Part shown: positions 26,853-34,756 of the stretch, one piece after another
How positions within the stretch are numbered: position 1 is the stretch's first letter
Layout of the letters: every line of letters starts with the position of its first letter
Assembly (NCBI GenBank): GCA_902363675.1
Contig: CABJAV010000008.1
Coordinates: 62,001 to 126,000 of the forward strand
Source of the DNA: Lachnospiraceae bacterium
Lineage (GTDB): Bacteria > Bacillota > Clostridia > Lachnospirales > Lachnospiraceae
Length of the DNA: 64,000 nucleotides
Reading direction: 5' to 3'
The notes under the pieces: generated by a model
Told to the model about the DNA's origin: nothing
What the model saw: only the letters and a program-made list of their open reading frames with translations
The model's database searches: none
Translations under genes and position numbers: made by a program

Positions 26853-26888
26853 TACGGTCTCAAAGCCGCTCGTCGTGCACCACAGTTC
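26853..26888. repeat. Shared element-end sequence, element A copy
   Basis: These 36 bp are identical to 41909-41944, which lies at the same distance after recombinase 2 of element B. Sequence on the right of the match differs, as expected where element DNA meets different neighbours. It is the best candidate for the attachment core or the conserved right end of the element family. Confidence 0.65.
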
Positions 26889-26932
26889 AGCAAGCGATAA
26901 TCGACTGCTCAGACTATATCAAAATGGTTCAA

Positions 26933-26968
26933 AAAGCCCGGAAAATCAAGGTTTTCCGGGCTTTTGCT
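26933..26968 (+). terminator. Strong hairpin terminator at the A/B junction
   Basis: AAAGCCCGGAAAA pairs perfectly with TTTTCCGGGCTTT and is followed by a T. Because both arms carry A/T runs it could stop transcription from either side. Confidence 0.8.
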
Positions 26969-27170
26969 ATATCTAAACGGGCTGATATGGTTTGGCCAAA
27001 TTTGGCAAAACGAGAGCCGATTTTTGGGGTGCTTTTCAGCCCTCCTTACCTCGTTTTTTGGCTGTGGCAGTTTGGCATAGTTTGAGCTAATTTGAATAAT
27101 TGAATATGAATTTGATGTAGCACACAGTATAAATGCTGGGTGCTTTTTTCATTTCAGGAACTCGTATTCC

Positions 27171-27761
27171 GGCGAGGGTATCCTGCACCACCTGGAGGGA
27201 GTAGACTTGATGCCCGCCGACATTCAACTTTCCGGTATGGAAGTATCCTTGGTAAATGCTATGAGTCGTGAGACTATCTTGCGGCAATATCTGGACACAC
27301 TGAAGGGGCAATACTCCCATATCCTCATCGACTGCCAGCCCTCCCTTGGTATGCTCACAGTCAATGCGCTGGCCGCTGCGAATAGGATCATCGTTCCCGT
27401 TCAGGCAGAGTATCTGCCCGCCAAAGGGCTGGAACAGCTTCTATCTACGGTCAGTAAGGTGAAAAGGCAGATCAATCCAAAGCTCCAGATTGACGGTATC
27501 CTGCTGACGATGGTGGATAACCGCACCAATTTTGCAAAAGAGATTTCTGCTTTGCTGCGGGACACCTATGGAAGTAAAATAAAGTCTTTGGAACGGAGAT
27601 TCCACACTCTGTCCGTGCAAAGGAAATTAGCGCAGAGGGAAAAAGTATTTTCGCCCATGACCCTGGCGGCAAGGTGGCAGAGGGGTATCGAAATCTGACG
27701 AAGGAGGTGTTGAAACTTGAAAAGCAGCGCGAAAAAAGTAGAGCTGGCATCGGTAGATGAT
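27171..27761 (+). pseudogene. Broken parA-type ATPase of element B
   Basis: The frame resembles element ParA from GEGILHHLEGVDLMPAD onward (HILIDCQPSLGMLTVNALAAA). The N-terminal region with the P-loop is missing. Near 27584 one base appears lost, after which the correct ParA sequence continues in another frame (TEIPHSVRAKEISAEGKSIF) to TGA at 27759-27761. Both lesions make it non-functional. It marks the left remnant of the transfer region of element B. Confidence 0.8.
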
Positions 27762-28070
27762 TTGTTTTCTACGGAGGAGAGCCGTGCTGATGCTCAGAGA
27801 GAAAAAGTAGTAGAAATTCCGCTGTCGGAACTGCACCCGTTCAAAGGGCATCCATTCAAAGTCAAGGATGACGAAGCAATGATGGAAACCGCAGACAGTA
27901 TCAAGCAGTATGGGGTGCTGGTTCCTGCGATTGCCCGCCCTGACCCGGAGGGTGGTTATGAACTGGTGGCCGGACACAGACGGCACAGGGCAAGTGAACT
28001 GGCAGAAAAAGCGTCAGAGAGACCAGGAACGATGAAAGGAGCCGCCTATGATGGATATTTCAGCCCGTGA
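27717..28070 (+). pseudogene. Truncated parB-type gene of element B
   Basis: TTG 27717 with GGAGGTG upstream begins SSAKKVELASVDDLFSTEE, and the ParB N-terminal domain follows to AGHRRHRASELA (about residue 95). Then the sequence changes abruptly to an unrelated tail (EKASERPGTMKGAAYDG) that is another gene's end read in a different frame. The DNA-binding and dimer domains are lost. The breakpoint near 28000 shows a large internal deletion that removed the transfer module. Confidence 0.8.
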
Positions 28071-28323
28071 GCTGAAAGGACACAACATTCTCGCCGTAGA
28101 GAGGTTTTGGGATAACACACGTTGGATGATTGAGTTTTCCGTCCTGCGTCCCAGCACAGCTTACGGCAGCTCCGAAGAGGAAATGCGGCTGTTTTTGACC
28201 GAGGATGGGTATCAGGCTGCCCTGCAAAGCCAGCAGCGCCGGGAGATCAAGATCAAGCGTTACGCTCGTGTGATTGAGGGACATATCCTCGATTTCAAAC
28301 CGGGAAAACGCCGCCGCTCATAA
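28048..28323 (+). CDS. Conserved small element protein, unknown function
   Basis: The product has 91 residues and ends in a basic tail (KPGKRRRS). AAAGGAG precedes ATG 28048 at 7-base spacing. The start lies inside the remnant of the upstream truncated frame. No domain is recognised. It would normally lie between transfer genes upstream of the small genes that follow. Confidence 0.55.
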   Translation: MMDISARELKGHNILAVERFWDNTRWMIEFSVLRPSTAYGSSEEEMRLFLTEDGYQAALQSQQRREIKIKRYARVIEGHILDFKPGKRRRS

Positions 28324-28369
28324 ACCCATACAACGAAAGGAAAGAAGCGTAGCAAAGGAGTGAAAACAG

Positions 28370-28531
28370 ATGCTGACCTTTGAAAAGGTGCTGGAGATTT
28401 TTGCGGATTACCGGACTTATCTGGAGATTGAACTGACCAAAGGAAAACGGGAAGTGACGGAAGATGATGAGAGAGAAGCGGATGCCCTGTGCAAACGGCA
28501 TCTGGAGCGTTGGAGGGAGGAACTGGAATGA
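28370..28531 (+). CDS. Internally deleted copy of the small acidic element protein
   Basis: The 53-residue frame matches the start and end of the element A gene at 6745 but lacks 141 bp (47 codons) in frame. In the A copy, GATTACC occurs at both ends of the missing segment (6781 and 6922), and only one copy remains here. The upstream ribosome binding site and the overlap with the next start codon are kept, so the next gene can still be translated by coupling. Confidence 0.7.
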   Translation: MLTFEKVLEIFADYRTYLEIELTKGKREVTEDDEREADALCKRHLERWREELE

Positions 28532-28827
28532 AGATTTTGAAATGCTTGCTGATGATTGTAACTGCACCGGTCATTTTGGTGTTGACGCTTTTTGTCTGGC
28601 TCTGCATGGGGCTGATCTACATATCCGGTCTGGTGCTTGGTCTGCTCAGCACGGTAATTGCTCTGCTTGGCGTGGCTGTGCTTATTACCTATTCCCCGCA
28701 GAATGGTGTGATTTTGCTGGTTATAGCTTTTTTGATTAGCCCGATGGGATTGCCGCTTGCGGCGATCTGGCTGTTAGGTAAGGTGCAGGATTTGAAATAT
28801 GCAATTCAGGACAGAGTGTACGGGTGA
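28528..28827 (+). CDS. CD1845-like small membrane protein (element B)
   Basis: This 99-residue hydrophobic protein is almost the same as 7044-7343 in element A. It overlaps the upstream stop (ATGA). It marks the left border of the variable cargo slot, since similarity between A and B breaks off shortly after its stop. Confidence 0.7.
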   Translation: MKILKCLLMIVTAPVILVLTLFVWLCMGLIYISGLVLGLLSTVIALLGVAVLITYSPQNGVILLVIAFLISPMGLPLAAIWLLGKVQDLKYAIQDRVYG

Positions 28828-28834
28828 ATGTATC

Positions 28835-28882
28835 TTACTCACAATCGTGGTCATTGACTAAGTTGTTCTGACTAAGATGGTA
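28835..28882 (-). pseudogene. 48-bp scar of the AlbA_2 ATPase gene
   Basis: Read on the minus strand this gives YHLSQNNLVNDHDCE and then TAA. It matches the element A ATPase segment YHLSQKDLVSDQDCD in the linker before its winged helix. The rest of the gene is absent. The scar shows that a similar inverted gene once occupied this slot in element B. Confidence 0.65.
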
Positions 28883-28975
28883 GGGTTATAGTATGATAAA
28901 TATTTTGCGAAAAATGGCTGAGAAAGAATTTATTTATAAATTTCGCAGAAAAACTGCAAAAACAATCCGTAAATA

Positions 28976-29004
28976 TTGACCAAGGCATTTTTAACTGTTA
29001 TAAT
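28976..29004 (+). promoter_or_regulatory. Promoter of the rloA/rloB pair
   Basis: TTGACC at 28976 and TATAAT at 28999 are spaced by 17 bp, and TG lies one base before the -10 box. This near-consensus promoter gives the cargo its own transcription, 43 bp before the start codon. Confidence 0.8.
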
Positions 29005-29046
29005 AGTGACTGAAAATACGAATACTGAGAATGGAGGTATTCAATT

Positions 29047-30213
29047 ATGCTGATTCAGTTTACAGTGGAAAATCACAGGTCAATAAAAAACAGTACCGTG
29101 ATCAGTTTTGCGGCCTCTAAGGATAAGTCATTTGATGAGTATCTGCTTCGTCCAGATGAAAAGAAGGCATTGCTGCCCGTACTTGCAATTTACGGTGCAA
29201 ATGCAGCCGGAAAAAGTAACGTATTACATGCAATGATGACGATGAAAGAAATGGTTGTGGGAAATGCTGCAAAAGTTTCTAAGGGACAAAAGTTGCCGTG
29301 GGAGCCGTTTGGAGGAACAAAGGTTCCGACTTCTTTTGAAATGGTATTTATTTTTCAGGGAGTTCGTTACACGTACGGTTTTTCTTTTGATGCAAAGAAG
29401 ATTTACAAAGAGTATCTTTACCATTGGCCGAATGGCCGTGAAGCCTTAATTTTTTCAAGAGAAAATGGAGTGTATGAGTTCCGGGAAAATGTAAATGAGC
29501 AGGTTACTCTGAGTAACCGAACACCGGACAATAAGCTCTATCTGGTGTCCTCTAATGACTGGAATCTGCCTCAGACGGAAAATGCTTATCAGTGGTTCCT
29601 GGAAAAGTTGACATTCCTGATGGATGAAGAGCCAGCTACCTCAGAAACTGTTGCCCAGATTGTCAGCGGTGATGATAAGAAAGCTCGAATCTTAAAAGAA
29701 TTGATGCTTGCCGATCTTGGAATCACCGATGTTACAATCAAGAATACCTCTGGTAAAATACCGGTTATTACGACAACACATCGAATTATTAACGAGGACG
29801 GTACAACAGAATACTTTCAGCTTTTAATGGAGCAGGAATCTGTCGGTACACAACACTTTTTTGCCCGCATCGGAGGATGGTTGCAGGCACTTGAAAACGG
29901 CGCACTTTTAGTTGTTGATGAAATTGAAGATAGTCTGCATCCTCTTTTAACCAGAAGGTTGATTGAAATGGTGCAGGATAAGGCTGTCAATACAAAGGGA
30001 GCGCAGCTGATTTTTACAACACACGATGCAATGCTGCTTGACTTGAATTTCTTCCGTAGAGATCAGATTTGGTTTGCTGAAAAAAACGATGAGACTTGTG
30101 CAACAGAGCTTTACTCGTTGGCATCTTTCTCTCCAAGAAAAGGAGAAAATGTGCGTAAGGGTTATCTTCAGGGACGATTTGGTGCAATCCCTTTTATCGG
30201 AGGTGACGCCTGA
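29047..30213 (+). CDS. RloA/AbiLi-like AAA ATPase
   Basis: This 388-residue ABC/SMC-like ATPase has Walker A GANAAGKSN at 50-58, a polar middle region, a Walker B VVDEIEDSLHP near 290, and a switch-type histidine in IFTTHDAMLLD. GGAGG precedes the start. Its stop overlaps the RloB start (TGATG). The pair matches the AbiLi/AbiLii and RloA/RloB gene pairs, which act in phage exclusion. The detection trigger and toxic action are not visible from sequence. Confidence 0.8.
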   Translation: MLIQFTVENHRSIKNSTVISFAASKDKSFDEYLLRPDEKKALLPVLAIYGANAAGKSNVLHAMMTMKEMVVGNAAKVSKGQKLPWEPFGGTKVPTSFEMVFIFQGVRYTYGFSFDAKKIYKEYLYHWPNGREALIFSRENGVYEFRENVNEQVTLSNRTPDNKLYLVSSNDWNLPQTENAYQWFLEKLTFLMDEEPATSETVAQIVSGDDKKARILKELMLADLGITDVTIKNTSGKIPVITTTHRIINEDGTTEYFQLLMEQESVGTQHFFARIGGWLQALENGALLVVDEIEDSLHPLLTRRLIEMVQDKAVNTKGAQLIFTTHDAMLLDLNFFRRDQIWFAEKNDETCATELYSLASFSPRKGENVRKGYLQGRFGAIPFIGGDA

Positions 30214-30842
30214 TGAGCAAGATGCGAAAAGAGTATGATCCGAACAAAGTTAAGCGGCGGAAGCGTAAACCGATTGTTTATATCATCTGCGAAGGAAAAG
30301 AAACAGAGACACTTTATTTCAAACATTTTCGTTCACGAAACTGCCTGGTGGATATTATCCCAATTCCATCAAAACATAAAGCGGCGGAACATTTGGTGAA
30401 ACACGCAAAATCTCTGATCTCTCAAGCAGATTATTATCCGAAAGACGGAGATCAGCTTTGGTGTGTATTTGACCGTGATGATAATAAAGACTCTGAGCTT
30501 CAAGCTGCAATTTCCTATTCGGAGAAGCATGGGTACAAAATCGCATATTCCAATCCGGCATTTGAATATTGGTATCTGCTCCATTTTGAAAAACGGAATG
30601 GATATTTGAAAGATTCCGCTACGGTAATTGACATCTTGAAAAACAAAGGATATTTGGAAAATTACGGAAAAAGTGTGGATGTTTTTGAAGAATTGCAGGA
30701 ACACCAGCCAGAAGCTATTCAGTACGCAAAAGAACGAGTGGAGAGATTAACCAGAGATCAGGTTGCTGTGATCTGCCGAGACAGTAATCCGGTAACGACA
30801 GTCTATGAGCTGGTTGAATTTTTGAATAGTAAAAGAACATAA
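30213..30842 (+). CDS. RloB/AbiLii-like protein, Toprim-like effector candidate
   Basis: The protein has 209 residues with a basic N terminus. Conserved RloB-family segments are YIICEGKETETLYF (24-36), CVFDRDDN (84-91) and SNPAFEYWYLLHF (113-125). The Glu followed later by Asp-x-Asp resembles a Toprim metal site and suggests nuclease activity; this is inference. It overlaps rloA by 1 bp and is followed by a terminator, so the two form a self-contained cargo operon. Confidence 0.8.
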   Translation: MSKMRKEYDPNKVKRRKRKPIVYIICEGKETETLYFKHFRSRNCLVDIIPIPSKHKAAEHLVKHAKSLISQADYYPKDGDQLWCVFDRDDNKDSELQAAISYSEKHGYKIAYSNPAFEYWYLLHFEKRNGYLKDSATVIDILKNKGYLENYGKSVDVFEELQEHQPEAIQYAKERVERLTRDQVAVICRDSNPVTTVYELVEFLNSKRT

Positions 30843-30859
30843 AATGTGCATAATGACAG

Positions 30860-30905
30860 AAAGCTGTCACTTCGACGATAAAGATTCGTTGGGTGGCAGC
30901 TTTTG
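30860..30905 (+). terminator. Terminator after rloB
   Basis: AAAGCTGTCAC pairs with GTGGCAGCTTT (one G-U pair) and is followed by TGTGTTT. It isolates the cargo from the relaxase gene. Confidence 0.75.
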
Positions 30906-30927
30906 TGTTTGGAGAGGAGGAAGCATT

Positions 30928-32340
30928 ATGGCAACCACAAGAATCATGCCGCTTCATGTTGGCAAAGACCGCACAGAAAGTCGGGCGATCAGTGACATCA
31001 TCGATTATGTAGTAAATCCACAGAAAACAGATAATGGCAGGCTCATTACCGGCTATGCGTGTGACAGTCGGACTGCGGATGCAGAGTTCCTTCTGGCAAA
31101 GCGGCAGTACATTGCCACTACAGGACGAGTGCGTGGCACAGATGATGTGATTGCCTATCATGTACGCCAGTCCTGCCGCCCCGGTGAGATTACCCCGGAA
31201 GAAGCAAACCGGCTGGGCGTAGAATTTGCAAGGCGTTTTACCAAAGGCAATCATGCCTTTGTGGTCTGCACTCACATAGACAAGTCGCACATTCATAATC
31301 ACATTATCTGGTCATCAGTCAGCTTAGAATATGACCGGAAATTCCGAAACTTTTGGGGCAGCACCAAGGCGGTTCGCCGGCTAAGTGACACCATCTGTAT
31401 TGAGAATGAACTGTCCATTGTAGAGAATCCGAAACCTCACGGAAAGAGTTATAACAAATGGCTGGGCGATCAGGCAAAGCCCTCTCACCGAGAGCTGCTT
31501 CGTGTGGCGATTGACAACGCATTATCACAAAGTCCCGCTGACTTTGAAGAACTGCTGAAGTTGCTGCAAGAGTCCGGCTGTGAGGTATCAAAGCGCGGAA
31601 AATCGTATCGACTGAAGCTCTTTGGTTGGGAAAAAGCCGCCCGCATGGACAGTCTGGGCGAAGGATATGGATTGGAAGATTTGCGGGCAGTTCTCTTGGG
31701 GAAGAAAGCACATACCCAGCGAAAGAAAACAGTCGCACAGGCAGAGCCGCCGAAGGTCAATCTGCTGGTGGACATTCAGGCAAAATTGCAGGCTGGAAAA
31801 GGTGCTGGCTATGCGCGATGGGCTAAAGTTTTTAATCTGAAACAAATGGCGCAGACCATGAATTACCTGTCAGAGAACAATCTGCTGGAGTATGCGGTTT
31901 TGGAAAAAAAGACTGCGGCTGCCACGGCACATCACAATGAACTTTCGGCGCAGATCAAAGCGGCTGAAAAGCGCATGGCAGAGATTGCTGTTCTGCGTAC
32001 TCACATCGTAAATTATGCCAAGACCCGTGAGGTCTATGTGGCATACCGCAAGGCGGGTTACTCTAAGAAATTCCGGGAGGAACATGAGGAAGAAATTCTG
32101 CTCCACCAGGCTGCTAAGAATGCCTTTGATGAGATGGGCGTCAAGAAGCTGCCAAAGGTCAAAGAGTTACAGACAGAGTACGCAAAATTGCTGGAAGAAA
32201 AGAAAAAGACTTATTCCGAGTATCGGCGCTCCCGTGAAGAAATGTGGGAGCTTTTAACGGCAAAAGCCAATGTAGATCGGGTGCTGAAAATGGAGGTAGA
32301 ACAGGATGTTGAAAAAGAAAAAGACCACGGCCAGCGGTAA
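30928..32340 (+). CDS. Relaxase / mobilization nuclease (element B)
   Basis: The product has 470 residues, the same length as the element A relaxase, and keeps the HIDKSHIHNH triad and the N-terminal tyrosine in AISDIIDYVVNP. GAGAGGAGG lies 8 bases before ATG 30928. All key residues are intact although element B lacks mobC and the transfer operon. Element B could be mobilised in trans by element A if its oriT remains. This is inference. Confidence 0.9.
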   Translation: MATTRIMPLHVGKDRTESRAISDIIDYVVNPQKTDNGRLITGYACDSRTADAEFLLAKRQYIATTGRVRGTDDVIAYHVRQSCRPGEITPEEANRLGVEFARRFTKGNHAFVVCTHIDKSHIHNHIIWSSVSLEYDRKFRNFWGSTKAVRRLSDTICIENELSIVENPKPHGKSYNKWLGDQAKPSHRELLRVAIDNALSQSPADFEELLKLLQESGCEVSKRGKSYRLKLFGWEKAARMDSLGEGYGLEDLRAVLLGKKAHTQRKKTVAQAEPPKVNLLVDIQAKLQAGKGAGYARWAKVFNLKQMAQTMNYLSENNLLEYAVLEKKTAAATAHHNELSAQIKAAEKRMAEIAVLRTHIVNYAKTREVYVAYRKAGYSKKFREEHEEEILLHQAAKNAFDEMGVKKLPKVKELQTEYAKLLEEKKKTYSEYRRSREEMWELLTAKANVDRVLKMEVEQDVEKEKDHGQR

Positions 32341-32478
32341 GCTGGTCCTGGTCAAAAGCGTTCGCAGGCACTGGACATCCGGGGGATGTCCGCTTAGTGC
32401 CGACCGGAGTGGAACGGAGACCGCGCAGCCACAGAATGATATTCTGTGTTCAAAGGGGCTTGGGGGCGCTGCCCTCAA

Positions 32479-32554
32479 CAAGCAAGCAGAGAGGAAAATC
32501 ACAAATGGATTTTCTTCCCTGCGGGCCTGTGTGTATTAACACAGGTATTGCTTG
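32479..32554 (+). ncRNA. Three-helix junction structure, element B copy
   Basis: CAAGCAA (32479) pairs with TTGCTTG (32548). GAGAGGAAAATC still pairs with GATTTTCTTCCC with one mismatch, and GCCTGTGT pairs with ACACAGGT. The layout follows the copy at 10461-10536 although the preceding 60 bp differ by an insertion. Confidence 0.45.
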
Positions 32555-32614
32555 CCTCTTTTCTCCGAAAATGAAAAGAACCAGTGAGAGAATCGTTAAA
32601 TTTCACTCACTGGC

Positions 32615-32721
32615 TCAATTTGTTTCAAATTTCTCGGACAACTCTGTCAGTTCCTTCACTGTTTCCTGTGTGTGATGCAGCAGGGTGTCACGCATTTCTG
32701 GCAGACAGCTGCAATAAAGCA
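32615..32721 (-). pseudogene. Remnant of the XRE repressor gene
   Basis: About 107 bp match the C-terminal end of the element A repressor (10597-10953), including the stop codon. The helix-turn-helix part is gone, and the sequence switches near 32721 to the promoter region of the small HTH gene. Element B therefore lacks this repressor, and its cargo operon may be less tightly controlled. Confidence 0.7.
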
Positions 32722-32773
32722 TGCTTGTATTGTTCGAATTAAAGAACTATAATGTGTTTTGTGGAGGTGCGAA

Positions 32774-32977
32774 ATGGACTATATGACACTAAAAGAGGCC
32801 GCCGAAAAATGGGGCGTGACACCTCGTAGAGTAAATTACTATTGCGCTGCTGGGCGTATCCCCGGCGCTGTGAAAATGGCCGGTGTTTGGCTGCTCCCTA
32901 AAATTGCGGAGAAGCCGTTGGATATGAGAACAACGCAAGGGAGGCAACAAAATGAAAATTTTTATCATAGAAGATGA
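32774..32977 (+). CDS. Small HTH_17-type DNA-binding protein (element B)
   Basis: This 67-residue homologue of the 11124 gene keeps the helix-turn-helix (LKEAAEKWGVTPRRVNYYCAAGRIPGA). GGAGGTG lies upstream. Its last 8 codons overlap the response regulator gene in a different frame, and the end has diverged from copy A, which places the cargo exchange point just before or within its 3' end. Confidence 0.75.
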   Translation: MDYMTLKEAAEKWGVTPRRVNYYCAAGRIPGAVKMAGVWLLPKIAEKPLDMRTTQGRQQNENFYHRR

Positions 32978-33614
32978 ACCAGCAATCCGTGAGGAACTTA
33001 CCCAACTTTTTGAAAAATACGGATACCAATGTGCTAGTAGTAGCGATTTTCAGCATATCGCAGAAACCGCCCTTTCGTCTGGGGCTGACTTGATTCTTTT
33101 GGACATCAATTTGCCGTATCAGGACGGCTTTCAGGTGTGCAGAGAAATCCGGCAGAAATCCAATCTTCCAATCATTGTGCTTACCAGCAGAAACAGCGAT
33201 TTTGACGAACTAATGAGTTTGAACATCGGTGCCGATGATTATATTTCAAAGCCCTACAATGCACAGGTTCTTTTGGCACGCATACAAAAACTTCTGGCAC
33301 GAACTTATGAAATACAGGACAATGTGGTTTTGACACACAAAGGCTTAACTCTAAACCTGCTCAAAGCAGAAATCAGTTACCAAGGACAGAGAAAATCTCT
33401 TACTAAAAATGAAATGGGGATTTTGCGTCTGCTCATGGTAAACAAGGGAAATATCATTCCTCGTGATGCCATTATTGATGAACTCTGGCAGAGTGAGCAA
33501 TTTATAGACGAAAACACCTTGAATGTGAATATCGTTCGTTTGCGGAAAACGCTGGCAGAGATCGGTTTGCCTGACTATTTGGAAACGAAGCGTGGATTGG
33601 GGTATTGCGTATGA
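32952..33614 (+). CDS. BceR-like response regulator
   Basis: The 220-residue OmpR-family regulator has a receiver with Asp51 in LLDINLPYQDG and Lys in SKPYN near 100, then a winged helix ending in TKRGLGYCV. Its stop overlaps the kinase start (ATGA). The operon order regulator-kinase-ATPase-permease is that of bacitracin/lantibiotic resistance modules. It likely acts on the inverted repeat at 34647-34671. Confidence 0.88.
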   Translation: MKIFIIEDEPAIREELTQLFEKYGYQCASSSDFQHIAETALSSGADLILLDINLPYQDGFQVCREIRQKSNLPIIVLTSRNSDFDELMSLNIGADDYISKPYNAQVLLARIQKLLARTYEIQDNVVLTHKGLTLNLLKAEISYQGQRKSLTKNEMGILRLLMVNKGNIIPRDAIIDELWQSEQFIDENTLNVNIVRLRKTLAEIGLPDYLETKRGLGYCV

Positions 33615-34627
33615 GATTATCCGAGTATCTTTTAGATCGAATTTTTTCATTGATATGTATGCTGGTGTCGGCACTCCTACTGTTTGGCCTGCTTTGGCTA
33701 ATTGAAACCCCTGCTACTTTTATTCTGTTTGCCGAAACGATCCTTATGGCAGCGTATATTTCCGCTTTGGTATATGATTTTTTCCGCAAACGAAGTTATT
33801 ATAATCTACTTCTGAAAATGATGGAACAGATAGAAGAAAAGTCGCTTTTGGGTGAACTATTGACACAGCCTCATTTTTTGGAAGGTCAGATTTTAGTGGA
33901 TATTTTGCGGCGCTGCAATAAATACCAGAACGATCAGATTTCCAATGCAAAACAAGCAAGTCGGGAATACCGGGAGTACATTGATTCATGGATACACGAG
34001 ATCAAGACCCCTATTACCTCTGCACGCCTGATGATAGAAAACGAAAAAAATCCCACTACGCTACGCATCGACGATGAACTCCGCAAAATTGATACCTATG
34101 TGGAACAGGTGCTATACTATGCCCGCAGTACGGATGTGGAAAAGGATTTCAAGGTGGAAAAAACCACACTGCAATCTTTAGTTCATGCTGCGTTAAAGAC
34201 ATATTCCAAACCTCTGATCCAAGCAGGCGGAAAACCAGTGCTGAATGATCTGGACATTCCTATTGTTGCCGATAGCAAGAGTTGCACATTTGTAATCGGA
34301 CAAATCATATCCAACGCGATCAAATATCGTAAAGACAATTTGCAAATTGAGTTTTCTACCAAAACAGATAAAAATAATATATCCCTTTTTATTTCAGATA
34401 ATGGAATTGGAATTTCTGCTGCGGATTTACCACGTGTGTTTGACAAAGGCTTCACTGGAGAAAACGGACGCCGCTATTCCAAGTCAACCGGGATTGGGCT
34501 GTATTTGAGCCAAAAGCTGTGTAAAAAAATGAATATTGTGCTTTCCGTTTCCAGTGATCCCGGACAAGGGACTACCGTAACTATGGTATTTCCTACGGAG
34601 AGCTATTTGAAAGAGGCGGGGCTGTAA
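33611..34627 (+). CDS. BceS-like intramembrane-sensing histidine kinase
   Basis: The kinase has 338 residues. Two membrane segments (about 12-33 and 36-58) are joined by only a few residues, so it has no external sensor domain, the mark of kinases that sense through their ABC transporter. His129 lies in WIHEIKTPI. The ATPase part has NAIKYR, DNGIGI and GIGLYLSQ. ATG 33611 was chosen for the overlap with the regulator stop; an upstream TTG is in frame but less likely. Confidence 0.88.
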   Translation: MRLSEYLLDRIFSLICMLVSALLLFGLLWLIETPATFILFAETILMAAYISALVYDFFRKRSYYNLLLKMMEQIEEKSLLGELLTQPHFLEGQILVDILRRCNKYQNDQISNAKQASREYREYIDSWIHEIKTPITSARLMIENEKNPTTLRIDDELRKIDTYVEQVLYYARSTDVEKDFKVEKTTLQSLVHAALKTYSKPLIQAGGKPVLNDLDIPIVADSKSCTFVIGQIISNAIKYRKDNLQIEFSTKTDKNNISLFISDNGIGISAADLPRVFDKGFTGENGRRYSKSTGIGLYLSQKLCKKMNIVLSVSSDPGQGTTVTMVFPTESYLKEAGL

Positions 34628-34646
34628 AACCTCGCTTTTTTCAACC

Positions 34647-34672
34647 TTACATTCTGGTAAGGTAAATGTAAT
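34647..34672. promoter_or_regulatory. Candidate BceR-type operator before the ABC genes
   Basis: TTACATT (34647) and AATGTAA (34665) form a 7-bp inverted repeat with an 11-bp spacer. The segment ATTCTG-GTAAGGT-N4-GTAAT (34651-34672) closely matches the site before the DedA operon of element A. It lies in the gap between kinase and ATPase genes, where such operators are expected. Confidence 0.6.
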
Positions 34673-34756
34673 CTAACTTAATGGCACAGGAGAAGCCCCT
34701 ATGGTAGAGTAAAAACACAAAAGCAAAATGCTTTTGAGAAAGGAGTCTCATAATCA

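Larger units (their letters stand above)
26784..27170. other. Junction between elements A and B
   Basis: No gene is visible. The stretch holds the shared end sequence (26853-26888), a strong hairpin (26933-26964), and short TTTGGC-like repeats near 26993-27080 (TTTGGCCAAATTTGGC and AGTTTGGCATAG). The end of the interval has no match to normal parA upstream sequence, so the left part of element B has been lost around 27170. Confidence 0.5.

Noticed and set aside
26985..27090. TTTGGC-like repeats at the A/B junction as plasmid-type replication iterons.
   Set aside because: The copies are few, irregularly spaced and imperfect, and no replication initiator gene is present.
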